Positions 25,069 through 32,210 of a DNA stretch of 38,988 bases are shown one piece after another. Position 1 is the first letter of the stretch. Each line of letters opens with the position of its first letter. Both the position numbers and the translations under genes were made by a program. The stretch comes from Spirochaetota bacterium (GTDB lineage: Bacteria > Spirochaetota > Brevinematia > DTOW01), in NCBI GenBank assembly GCA_028276145.1, contig JAPYWX010000001.1, positions 1-38,988 of the forward strand, in the 5' to 3' direction. The notes beneath the pieces are model-generated. The model saw only the letters and a list, made by a program, of their open reading frames with translations. It was not told the origin of the DNA and did not search any database.

Positions 25069-25074
25069 ATTATA
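25069..25074 (-). promoter_or_regulatory. -10 box of the amidotransferase-like gene (leaderless)
   Basis: A perfect TATAAT lies six bases before the ATG at 25062, which predicts transcription starting at the start codon. A weak -35 (TTAGAA, 25094-25099) is 19 bp away. Confidence 0.5.
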
Positions 25075-25113
25075 CAACTAAAAAAGGTCCCTTTTCTAAC
25101 TTTTATACTCAAA

Positions 25114-25328
25114 GTGCTTCTTAAGCACAGGACTCTTCAGGAAAATTCGCTATTTATGACTTAATTAAGAATGTGCTGAAAGCACATTTCAAGTAATTCT
25201 ATCTCCCACACCATTTCTCAGAAAGGCTTTGCCCTACCTCATTCTCAACAACATCTAAACAAAAAAGTACTACTCAGCACTAACATTATTAAGCACAAGT
25301 GCTAATTGATACGAAGTGTTTCAAACAC
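25114..25328. repeat. Dispersed GTGCT-type palindromes before the TspO-like gene
   Basis: Palindromes at 25114-25128 (GTGCTTCTTAAGCAC), 25171-25187 (stem ATGTGCT/AGCACAT, loop GAA), 25267-25280 (GTACTACTCAGCAC, imperfect), 25292-25303 (AGCACAAGTGCT) and 25316-25328 (GTGTTTCAAACAC). They fill the gap between two divergent genes. TTAAGAATG precedes the second one, as in the first hairpin module of element A. No reading frame is apparent between them. Confidence 0.75.
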
Positions 25329-25348
25329 AAAGTGCTAAATACATTACA

Positions 25349-25377
25349 TTGAAAATGAATTATCTTACAATTACAAT
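25349..25377 (+). promoter_or_regulatory. Promoter of the TspO-like gene
   Basis: TTGAAA (25349-25354), a 17-bp spacer and TACAAT (25372-25377). The start would be near 25384, just before the strong ribosome site at 25387-25394. Confidence 0.65.
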
Positions 25378-25396
25378 TCAAATGAAGGAGGAGGAC

Positions 25397-26185
25397 ATGT
25401 CAAATAAAAAAGTTATAACATATCTAATCTTAAACATAGTAGGGCTAATATCTATGATTACTATTAATCTCATGTCAACCTTAGGTATAATAGGAGGCAT
25501 AAAACCAGATTATATATCAAATAAGTACTTCACTATACTGACACCCCCAGGCTTTTCCTTCTCTATATGGGGGATTATATACCTACTTCTGATTCTTTTT
25601 ATTGGTTATCAAATTTATTCAATTATCAAAAAAGAAAATCATATAATTCTAAAGCCAGGTATATGGTTTTTCTTGAGTTCAGTTTTTAACATATCTTGGG
25701 TTTTTGCTTGGCACTATCAAATGATAGAAATTTCGTTCTTATCCATTCTCTTACTTCTCATATCGCTAATAATGGTTTACAAAGGTATAGGTATCGGGAA
25801 ACTAGAAGTTTCTCGGGTTGAAAAATTATTCATGTACGTACCATTCAGTATATACTTAGGATGGATAACAGTAGCTACACTCTTAAATCTTCTAGTTTTA
25901 CTGACAAAACTAAACTTCACGCTTTACTTAAACTACCAAGATTTCTGGGGACTAGGTGGTTCAATACTCTTACTATTCATAACTCTGTCAGTGTTGTTTT
26001 TCAGAAACGACATATTCTACGCCCTAACAATAATCTGGGCATCCTCGGGAGCTCTATACTCAAGACTATATGACACAAGAATAGTAGTGGACAGCTTTAC
26101 AACTTCATCTTTAATTGCAACTATAACTATAGTGACTTTGTACACATTGATAAAACTGATAAGAGGCAAAATATACTCTTTCTAA
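25397..26185 (+). CDS. TspO/MBR-like tryptophan-rich membrane protein
   Basis: The 262-residue protein has six or seven hydrophobic segments. The stretch from about residue 20 (NLMSTLG) through YFTILTPPGFSFSIWGIIYL resembles the tryptophan-rich sensory (TspO/MBR) family, whose members bind porphyrins or cholesterol-like ligands in various bacteria. It is longer than classic TspO (about 160 residues), like the extended bacterial relatives. I start at the ATG at 25397 because GGAGGAGG lies four bases upstream; an open frame from a GTG at 25316 runs through a palindrome unit and is rejected. The gene stands alone, with palindrome arrays on both sides. Confidence 0.78.
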   Translation: MSNKKVITYLILNIVGLISMITINLMSTLGIIGGIKPDYISNKYFTILTPPGFSFSIWGIIYLLLILFIGYQIYSIIKKENHIILKPGIWFFLSSVFNISWVFAWHYQMIEISFLSILLLLISLIMVYKGIGIGKLEVSRVEKLFMYVPFSIYLGWITVATLLNLLVLLTKLNFTLYLNYQDFWGLGGSILLLFITLSVLFFRNDIFYALTIIWASSGALYSRLYDTRIVVDSFTTSSLIATITIVTLYTLIKLIRGKIYSF

Positions 26186-26186
26186 T

Positions 26187-26321
26187 GTGCTCTTCAGCAC
26201 CAATGTGCTTTTAGCATCCTTAGAAGACTTTGCAAACTTACTATTTATTGTAAAAGGCTCTGACTCCTACAAACTCTTCAGCAGTTGAATAAGTGCTTAA
26301 AGCACTTTGTGCTTAAGGCAC
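26187..26321. repeat. Palindrome pairs after the TspO-like gene
   Basis: GTGCTCTTCAGCAC (26187-26200) begins two bases after the stop codon, followed 18 bp later by a near-palindrome GTGCTTTTAGCAT (26205-26217). A second pair, GTGCTTAAAGCAC (26293-26305) and GTGCTTAAGGCAC (26309-26321), has a 16-bp period. Between them (26249-26266) is an AGGCTCTGACTCCTAC segment with look-alikes at 25225-25240 and 33911-33927. Confidence 0.8.
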
Positions 26322-26399
26322 AAAAGAAAAAAGTAATTTTAAATACTTTTATGTCTACTAAATCTCTGAGTTTTTTACAATCAAATATAACTTTCCATA

Positions 26400-26416
26400 A
26401 GCGTATTTCATACGCT
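26400..26416. terminator. 17-nt perfect hairpin after the beta-rich protein gene
   Basis: AGCGTAT/ATACGCT with the loop TTC lies 24 bp past the stop codon at 26441. It could end the minus-strand transcript, but no T-run follows. Its 7+3+7 shape equals that of the palindrome at 25171-25187, so it may instead belong to the repeat family. Confidence 0.45.
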
Positions 26417-26440
26417 ATAAAGTATTACATAAATGATAAA

Positions 26441-27205
26441 CTACAACAAAAAGTAAATATTAAGGTACGGAATAACTGGCAGACTGATTTTGAATTCTTT
26501 CACCTCAAAACTAGTTCCTGGATAAATCATACCCAGTTGTAAATTAAGAAGGCTATCCCACAGAGAAATAGTCATTCCAATTGAGTACATTGGAGAATGA
26601 ACGAAATTACTACAAAAGAGTATCCTACTGTCTTGGCCATCTAATTTTGTCAGAAACTCAAAATAGATTGGCAAATAAAATTTTTCACCCAAAGACAAAA
26701 ATTCAGAGTACACAAATCCACCCACAAACCTCTCATTAGCTTCACTACCACTTGAAATTTTAAAAGTGAAACCTAAAACAAAGACATTATAAGGAATAAT
26801 TTCCTGCGCCAAACTCAAGAAAACTGTAGAAATAGGTGGATTTACCCTAAAATTTGATATTGAATAGGCTCTTAACACTTTGTCACTTTCATCTATTATA
26901 CCTTCTAATGAAGCACCAAACATCGTAATTCTATCACTTAACAACTCTATTTCTTGTACTAATTTAATTTCAGCATTGTAGATACCTATAATGTATTGGG
27001 GCCACTTTATTTTTGTATCTACACCCAAAGAATAGAATTTATAAGAAAACCCAATATCCATTAACCCCAATTTCAAATTTTTTTGAGGTACTGAAGGGAA
27101 AACCTCAATGATACCATCATTCTCTACCAACATAGCTTCAGAAAACCTGAAGATACCAAAAAGAATAAGAAATAAAAACAAAAACCTTCTAAAAAACAAC
27201 ATCAT
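26441..27205 (-). CDS. Exported beta-rich protein, possibly outer membrane
   Basis: I do not recognise this 254-residue protein. It has a hydrophobic signal peptide (about 1-24, FRFSEA) and then alternating polar and hydrophobic stretches rich in Phe, Tyr, Ile and Gly, such as LKLGLMDIGFSYKFYSLGVD and YSIGMTISLWDSLLNLQLGM, as in outer-membrane beta barrels. It ends NIYFLL; a classic C-terminal Phe is missing. Two adjacent ATG codons follow an AAAGGTG site. It lies after fliP on the same strand, separated by 125 bp with hairpins, so probably its own transcript. Confidence 0.65.
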   Translation of the reverse strand: MMLFFRRFLFLFLILFGIFRFSEAMLVENDGIIEVFPSVPQKNLKLGLMDIGFSYKFYSLGVDTKIKWPQYIIGIYNAEIKLVQEIELLSDRITMFGASLEGIIDESDKVLRAYSISNFRVNPPISTVFLSLAQEIIPYNVFVLGFTFKISSGSEANERFVGGFVYSEFLSLGEKFYLPIYFEFLTKLDGQDSRILFCSNFVHSPMYSIGMTISLWDSLLNLQLGMIYPGTSFEVKEFKISLPVIPYLNIYFLL

Positions 27206-27246
27206 AACTTCACACCTTTGACCTAAAATAGTGAAAATTCTCAGAA

Positions 27247-27284
27247 GGTTTTTTCAACAAATCTTCAATTCTGTTGGAAGAACC
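27247..27284 (+). other. Imperfect hairpin upstream of the beta-rich protein gene
   Basis: GGTTTTTTCAACA (27247-27259) pairs with TGTTGGAAGAACC (27272-27284). Read as plus-strand RNA, all 13 positions pair if two G-U wobbles are allowed. As minus-strand RNA the same two positions are A-C mismatches. This suggests a plus-strand transcript through a region where both flanking genes are on the minus strand. Confidence 0.4.
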
Positions 27285-27310
27285 TTGTGTTTTAAGTACT
27301 CTTAATAGGT

Positions 27311-27332
27311 AAAAACTACTTTTCTGTAGTTT
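27311..27332 (-). terminator. Weak terminator at the end of fliP
   Basis: AAACTAC/GTAGTTT (27313-27319, 27326-27332) with a six-base loop, followed on the minus strand by two further T. The stem includes part of the fliP stop codon. Confidence 0.45.
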
Positions 27333-28080
27333 AGAAAAAACTAAGAACAAGTTTATTTATTGTCAGGGACCACCCATCTATGAGGAAAAAGAAAAGTATT
27401 TTCACAGGGAAAGATACAACAACAGGCGGTAAGAAAAACATACCCATGGACATTAGTAAGCTAGAAACAACTATATCTATTATCAAAAAAGGAATAAGCA
27501 ATATGGCTCCCATGTAAAAAGAAACAGTAAGTTCATTCACTATGAATGCTGGGATAAGAACATAAGTAGGGACATCATCTTTTGTCTTAGGTCTCGGTAA
27601 ATTAGCTAATTTGATAAATTGATATATGTACTTTTCGTTAGTCTGCTTAAACATAAACTCTCTAAAAGGCTTCATAGTGTTATCAAATGCTTTACCTATC
27701 TCCATTTTACCATCAATGTAGGGTTTTATACCTTCATTGTAAGACTTTGTGAATATGGGCCACATTATGTAAAGAGTTACGAAAAGCGCCAATCCCACTA
27801 TAACCTGGTTAGGCGGAATATTTTGAGTAGTCAAAGCTCTAGGTATAAAAGCCAAAACTATATATACCCTTATGAAAGATGTTAACATTATTAGAATTGA
27901 AGGAGCTAAAGAAAGTACAGTCAGAAGTAGAAGAATTTGAAGTGAAACGGAAACTTCTTGAGGACTCCTAGCCTGGTCAACACCGATAGTAAACCTAGGC
28001 AGTGGAACATTCTGAGCAAAAACCGAAGTAGAAACAAAAAGAAGCAAAAACACAATTACCACAAATCTTAACAATTTCAT
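27331..28080 (-). CDS. fliP: Flagellar export apparatus protein FliP
   Basis: FliP makes the core of the flagellar type III export gate with FliQ and FliR. The 249-residue protein has a cleavable signal peptide (about 1-22, STSVFAQ), which is normal for FliP, and four hydrophobic helices. Family blocks are seen: SLQILLLLTVLSLAPSILIM, TSFIRVYIVL, PPNQVIVGLALFVTLYIM, PAFIVNELTVSFYMGA and the C-terminal PVVVSFPVKILFFFLIDGW. It is not beside fliO, fliQ or fliR; fliR is 5 kb away on the other strand. The start codon has a promoter so close upstream that the leader would be about four bases. Confidence 0.95.
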   Translation of the reverse strand: MKLLRFVVIVFLLLFVSTSVFAQNVPLPRFTIGVDQARSPQEVSVSLQILLLLTVLSLAPSILIMLTSFIRVYIVLAFIPRALTTQNIPPNQVIVGLALFVTLYIMWPIFTKSYNEGIKPYIDGKMEIGKAFDNTMKPFREFMFKQTNEKYIYQFIKLANLPRPKTKDDVPTYVLIPAFIVNELTVSFYMGAILLIPFLIIDIVVSSLLMSMGMFFLPPVVVSFPVKILFFFLIDGWSLTINKLVLSFF

Positions 28081-28091
28081 AACCTTGAATT

Positions 28092-28121
28092 ATTCTAGAA
28101 AGGGTAAACTAATAATTTCAA
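28092..28121 (-). promoter_or_regulatory. Candidate promoter of fliP
   Basis: TTGAAA (28116-28121), an 18-bp spacer and TAGAAT (28092-28097). The start would be near 28085, only about four bases before the ATG. The -35 box lies in the palindrome GTAAACT/AGTTTAC (28104-28127). Confidence 0.5.
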
Positions 28122-28130
28122 GTTTACAGG

Positions 28131-28150
28131 ATGAGGGCGTGAGCCCTCAT
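28131..28150 (-). terminator. Probable terminator of the pnt operon
   Basis: A perfect 8-bp stem ATGAGGGC/GCCCTCAT with a four-base loop, 12 bp after the pntB stop codon. No T-run follows on the minus strand, so it may act with Rho or only protect the 3' end. Confidence 0.55.
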
Positions 28151-28161
28151 TTAAAAAATAA

Positions 28162-29607
28162 TTAAGACTTAAGCCCTTTGTATTCCCTAAGTATCTCAGA
28201 TAATCCCGGTTTAGCGTCAGCAAATAACATAAGGGTATTTTCTTTGATAAAGAGAGGGTTAGGTATTCCAGCAAAACCTGGAGCTAAACTTCTCTTTATC
28301 ACAATAACCGTTTTAGCCTTATCAACATCAAGTATAGGCATACCATAAATTGGCGTGTCCTTAGCATCTCTAGCCATAGGGTTAACAACATCGTTAGCAC
28401 CAACAACTATAGCGACATCCGTATCAGGCAAGAGCTCATTGCTCTCCTCAAGTGTTTTTAACTTATCATAAGGTATGTCAACCTCAGCAAGCAAAACATT
28501 CATATGTCCTGGCATTCTACCAGCAACAGGATGTATAGCAAAATAAACTTCCTTACCGTCTTTAGTCAGCTCATTATAAAGGTCTCTAACAGCACCCTGA
28601 GCTTGAGCGACAGCCAAACCATAACCTGGCACTATTGCAATGGTATTTGCAGACTCCAAAATCATAGCAACCTCTTCAGGAGTTGTAGACTTAACTTTGC
28701 CTTGGTAGAAATCTTTACTATCCTTTGATTCTGCCATCTCTGGAGGAGTTATATTACCGAGTAGTATCCCGTAGAAATCTCTATTCATTGACTTAGCCAT
28801 TATCCTAGTCAAAATCAAGCCAGAAGCACCAACAAGAGCACCAACCATTATAAGCCCGTGGTTTAAGAAAACGAATCCTAATGTACCTGCCGAAAGACCT
28901 GCATAGGATATAAAGAGTGAAATGACAACGGGCATGTCAGCACCACCAACAGCAAGAGTAAGAGACAAACCAAGCAGTGAAGCAAGAACAAGTATACCAA
29001 TCATGTAAAGTATGTTCTCAGGGTAGAGAGTAAGAAGAACAGCAAAAACAATTATACCTACAAGTAATAGGAAATTGATGAGATTCTTAGCAGGTAAAAC
29101 TATAGGTCTTTCAGTTATGAGTCTCTGTAATTTAGCAAAAGCAACCATACTACCCCAGAATGTAATAGTTCCTACAAACATATCAAGAGAGACAGCTCCA
29201 TGGAAATACATTGCCTTAGTAGCTTCATCAAATGGCAACTTCTGAACATTTACAGGTAACTCTCCTTTCAAGAACTCAACAATAGCGACCAAAGCCGAAA
29301 CGCCACCACCAAACCCATTAAGTATAGCAACAAACTGAGGTATAGCTCTCATGTCAACAGCATAAGCAGAAACAACACCAATGATAGAACCTATCACCAA
29401 CCCTATAATTATCAAATCATACGAGAGTATGCCTTTGTATAGGAGCGTAGCCGTTATAGCAATAAGCATTCCAAGAGCACTGAGAAGATTACCCTTCCTA
29501 GCAGTCTTAGCAGAAGTGAGCAACTTAAGACCAAAAATGAAAAATATTACTGTGAAAAGATAAAAAACTGTTTGGTACTCAGTAGCAACATTCCTTAGAA
29601 AATCCAT
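28162..29607 (-). CDS. pntB: NAD(P) transhydrogenase subunit beta
   Basis: PntB, with the alpha parts, couples hydride transfer between NADH and NADP to proton movement, mainly making NADPH. The 481-residue protein has about nine membrane helices in its first 270 residues and a C-terminal NADP-binding domain with VPGYGLAVAQAQ, HPVAGRMPGHMNVLLAEV, VVGANDVVNPMA and KRSLAPGFAGI. A GGAGG site precedes the ATG. It is the last gene of the split three-gene pnt unit. Confidence 0.96.
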   Translation of the reverse strand: MDFLRNVATEYQTVFYLFTVIFFIFGLKLLTSAKTARKGNLLSALGMLIAITATLLYKGILSYDLIIIGLVIGSIIGVVSAYAVDMRAIPQFVAILNGFGGGVSALVAIVEFLKGELPVNVQKLPFDEATKAMYFHGAVSLDMFVGTITFWGSMVAFAKLQRLITERPIVLPAKNLINFLLLVGIIVFAVLLTLYPENILYMIGILVLASLLGLSLTLAVGGADMPVVISLFISYAGLSAGTLGFVFLNHGLIMVGALVGASGLILTRIMAKSMNRDFYGILLGNITPPEMAESKDSKDFYQGKVKSTTPEEVAMILESANTIAIVPGYGLAVAQAQGAVRDLYNELTKDGKEVYFAIHPVAGRMPGHMNVLLAEVDIPYDKLKTLEESNELLPDTDVAIVVGANDVVNPMARDAKDTPIYGMPILDVDKAKTVIVIKRSLAPGFAGIPNPLFIKENTLMLFADAKPGLSEILREYKGLKS

Positions 29608-29616
29608 ATTAACCTC

Positions 29617-29907
29617 CTACTTTTTCTTTTTATCACCCTTAAACATTGCCAACATTCTATCAGCTATGAAGTAACCACCAACTACATTGATAGTCCCCAT
29701 AAGGAGAGCAATAAACGCAAGAATAGTTGTCAAAGATGTATTAGCTTTACCAGTCACCTCAATAGCACTAACGACCATTATAGAAGCCATAGCGTGCGAA
29801 GCAACAACCAAAGGAGTATGTAATATTGGTGGTACCTTAGTTATAACCTCAAAACCTATAATCAGAGCCAAAACAAAAAGAATTATAGCTGCAATTATTG
29901 GATCCAT
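29617..29907 (-). CDS. pntAB: NAD(P) transhydrogenase subunit alpha part 2 (membrane part)
   Basis: The 96-residue protein has three hydrophobic helices and corresponds to the membrane domain that ends the single-chain PntA of E. coli. The blocks TPLVVASHAMASIMVVSAIE and GTINVVGGYFIADRMLAMF are family-typical. The ATG at 29907 follows AGGAGG with a five-base gap; the GTG two codons earlier falls too close to that site. Being encoded separately is common in many bacteria (three-gene type). Confidence 0.94.
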   Translation of the reverse strand: MDPIIAAIILFVLALIIGFEVITKVPPILHTPLVVASHAMASIMVVSAIEVTGKANTSLTTILAFIALLMGTINVVGGYFIADRMLAMFKGDKKKK

Positions 29908-29916
29908 ACACACCTC

Positions 29917-31059
29917 CTATTCACCTAATGCTCTTTTAACAAGCTGATTAACAATCTCTCCATCCTTAGTAACCAAGGTAGAAGATATTATCTCATCAGA
30001 AACATCTATATTTATCTTTCCATCCCTGACTAACAATGATAAGAAGTTTTTAATATTGTTCGCGTACATCTGGCTAGCATGTACAGGTACTGTACTCGGT
30101 AAATTGATGAGCCCTATTATTTTCACATTATTGTACTCATATATTTCACCAGGTTTGGTAAGCTCACAGTTCCCGCCTTTCTCGGCAGCTAGGTCAACAA
30201 TTACTGATCCTGGTTTCATCCTCTCAACCATCTCTTTTGTTATCAAAACTGGTGCTTTTTTACCTGGAACAGAAGCAGTGGATATAACAACATCACTATA
30301 CTCCAAAACCCTTAACATCATTTCTCTTTGCTTCTGATAAAACTCTTCAGACATTGCCTTAGCATAACCTGACTTATCGCTAGCCTCCTTTGTCTCTAAT
30401 CCCAACTCTATAAACTTTCCACCAACACTTTGAACCTGTTCCTTAACCTCAGGTCTAACATCATAAGCTTCAACAACAGCACCAAGTCTCTTAGCAGTTG
30501 CAATAGCTTGTAACCCGGCAACTCCTGCTCCCAAAACAAAAACTTTAGCAGCCATCAGGTTACCAGCAGCAGTCATGAACATCGGGAAAACCCTAGGCAA
30601 GTGCTCAGCAGCAATCAAAACAGCTTTATAGCCAGCAATTGTAGCCATTGAGCTCAGTACGTCCATACTCTGAGCCCTAGTTATTCTCGGTATGAGTTCA
30701 AGAGAAAAAGAAATAATACCTTTACTAGCAACAACTTTTGCAACTTCAGGATTAGCCAATGGCTCAGTCATACCTATGATGATAGAACCACTCTTGATTT
30801 TATCCAAATCCGAAAGGTTATTTTTGTCTGCTCCTGGTGCTCTTACATAAGTTATAATATCCGAATTTAAAACTTCATCTCTATTACCAATAACAGCACC
30901 AGAGTTCTTGTAATCTTCATCAGAATAATAAGCTCCTACCCCTGCTCCACTCTCAACTATAACCTCAAAACCCATCTTTACCAAAGCAGGTACAACCTGA
31001 GGGATAATAGAAACCCTTCTCTCACCCGGAAAGGTCTCCTTAACAACTCCTAACCTCAT
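29917..31059 (-). CDS. pntAA: NAD(P) transhydrogenase subunit alpha part 1
   Basis: This is the soluble NAD(H)-binding part of transhydrogenase, related to alanine dehydrogenase. The 380-residue protein starts MRLGVVKETFPGERRVSIIP, has RAQSMDVLSSMATIAGYKAV in the middle, the Rossmann motif VLGAGVAGLQAIATAKRLGA at about residues 171-190 and AYDVRPEVKEQVQS after it. It heads the pntAA-pntAB-pntB operon, which is tightly spaced. A promoter lies 30 bases before the ATG. Confidence 0.96.
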   Translation of the reverse strand: MRLGVVKETFPGERRVSIIPQVVPALVKMGFEVIVESGAGVGAYYSDEDYKNSGAVIGNRDEVLNSDIITYVRAPGADKNNLSDLDKIKSGSIIIGMTEPLANPEVAKVVASKGIISFSLELIPRITRAQSMDVLSSMATIAGYKAVLIAAEHLPRVFPMFMTAAGNLMAAKVFVLGAGVAGLQAIATAKRLGAVVEAYDVRPEVKEQVQSVGGKFIELGLETKEASDKSGYAKAMSEEFYQKQREMMLRVLEYSDVVISTASVPGKKAPVLITKEMVERMKPGSVIVDLAAEKGGNCELTKPGEIYEYNNVKIIGLINLPSTVPVHASQMYANNIKNFLSLLVRDGKINIDVSDEIISSTLVTKDGEIVNQLVKRALGE

Positions 31060-31088
31060 AATAACCCCTTTGAAAAAATATTAATTAG

Positions 31089-31117
31089 ATTGTAAAGAAA
31101 AAACTCTTCAAATTCAA
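31089..31117 (-). promoter_or_regulatory. Promoter of the pnt operon
   Basis: TTGAAT (31112-31117), a 17-bp spacer and TACAAT (31089-31094); transcription would start near 31082, about 23 bases before the pntAA ATG. Confidence 0.6.
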
Positions 31118-31141
31118 ATTACACCAAGGTGCTCACAACCT

Positions 31142-31454
31142 GTGTTTAAAACACAAGTGTTTTAAAAACCTTACATCAAGTAATATTTTATAACATCTCC
31201 AATTGGAAATGCGATAGCATTTCTAACCAAGTAAGTTAGAAGCTCTATCGTTCTTTGGTTTCATATAAATAAGGTAATGGAATACCAAGCATCCCGATAT
31301 AAAAATAGATATTTTTTCAATATCAGACCGTGCTTCATAGCACATTCTTAATGTGCTTTAAGCACTTAAGTGCTTAAAGACTAATTAAAGAAGCTTAATT
31401 TTAAATAAGCAGACAAAGCACGTACAGGTTTAACCTGTGACATGTTTAACATGT
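31142..31454. repeat. Mixed palindrome cluster with several stem sequences
   Basis: Units: GTGTTTAAAACAC-type (31141-31155) and GTGTTTTAAAAAC (31157-31169); a GAAATGC/GCATTTC hairpin (31206-31223); a GATATT/AATATC hairpin (31308-31324); GTGCTTCATAGCAC (31330-31343); GTGCTTTAAGCAC (31353-31365) followed 17 bp later by a degenerate unit (31370-31381); ACAGGTTTAACCTGT (31424-31438) followed 16 bp later by ACATGTTTAACATGT (31440-31454). Perfect or near-perfect symmetry with quite different sequences is the striking point. The cluster lies between divergent pntAA and the gene at 31518. Confidence 0.8.
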
Positions 31455-31480
31455 GAATTTTTCAGTGCAATCCAAAAGAT

Positions 31481-31510
31481 TTGAATAGAATCAACATAAT
31501 TGGTTATACT
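31481..31510 (+). promoter_or_regulatory. Leaderless promoter of the gene at 31518
   Basis: TTGAAT (31481-31486), an 18-bp spacer and TATACT (31505-31510) stand seven bases before a GTG codon, so transcription should start at that codon. Confidence 0.6.
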
Positions 31511-31517
31511 TAATTTT

Positions 31518-32210
31518 GTGATAGACTTAAACAATATAAAAATACCCGTCTCGGCTATATTTGGACTCTTGATAGGTCTAGTAATAGGTATAATCGTTGG
31601 GATTATAAACAAAGGGTACTTTCTAGAAATAATTATGAGGTCAATACTAAGCGGGATAATAATGGGAGGAGTTCTATTTCTAGTAGAACAATTACTTCGG
31701 AACTACACTCCTGAAATCTTTGAAGAAAGTACAAACAACACTGGGATTGACATAAAAGAAGAGGATGAAAACATATCTCTAGAAGAAATATACGGTAGCG
31801 TCAAAGAAGAATCTCCAGAACCTAAGAGTCAAGAGTACACTTTCGGAGATAATTTCCAGGAATCAATATCTGCTTTTGAAAGTGCTGATAGGACTCCCGA
31901 AGAAACGACATTCAGCGAATTAAATGAGTTTTCCCTTAAATCAAGTTTTCCGGAATTTGAAAGAGAATCTTCAGTAGAAGAGTCTTTAGGAAGTTTTGAA
32001 GAACAAAAAAATACAAACCAAACTCCAGAATTTTCACCAGTTGAGTTTAGGAAAATTGAGATAACACCAAGTGAACTAGGAGTAACAAAAGAAAGCAAGG
32101 GTGGTATGACAAACGAATTCATAATACCTCCAAAAGGAAGCAAACCGATACCAAAAGATTACAAAAAGTTAGCTCAAATAATTAGAACAAAATTACATGA
32201 AGAGAAGTAA
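31518..32210 (+). CDS. Membrane-anchored acidic protein of unknown function
   Basis: I do not recognise this 230-residue protein. Two hydrophobic helices at about 11-31 and 38-60 with Gly-rich faces (FGLLIGLVIGIIVGII) are followed by a long Glu/Ser-rich, probably disordered cytoplasmic region (about 70-190) and a basic C-terminal tail (IPPKGSKPIPKDYKKLAQII). I chose the GTG at 31518 since a -10 box lies seven bases upstream; a TTG at 31500 falls in the promoter. Its 3' end overlaps the next gene on the opposite strand by 18 bp. The layout (anchor, acidic linker, short basic motif) suggests a scaffold that tethers a partner, but this is inference only. Confidence 0.72.
   Translation: MIDLNNIKIPVSAIFGLLIGLVIGIIVGIINKGYFLEIIMRSILSGIIMGGVLFLVEQLLRNYTPEIFEESTNNTGIDIKEEDENISLEEIYGSVKEESPEPKSQEYTFGDNFQESISAFESADRTPEETTFSELNEFSLKSSFPEFERESSVEESLGSFEEQKNTNQTPEFSPVEFRKIEITPSELGVTKESKGGMTNEFIIPPKGSKPIPKDYKKLAQIIRTKLHEEK

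Noticed and set aside
25316..25396. Longer N-terminus of the TspO-like gene from a GTG at 25316
   Set aside because: It runs through a palindrome unit and the promoter, and the strong ribosome site GGAGGAGG sits directly before the ATG at 25397.
26285..26542. Plus-strand 85-codon frame after the TspO-like gene
   Set aside because: It begins inside palindrome units, overlaps the 3' part of the beta-rich protein gene, has no ribosome site and no family features.
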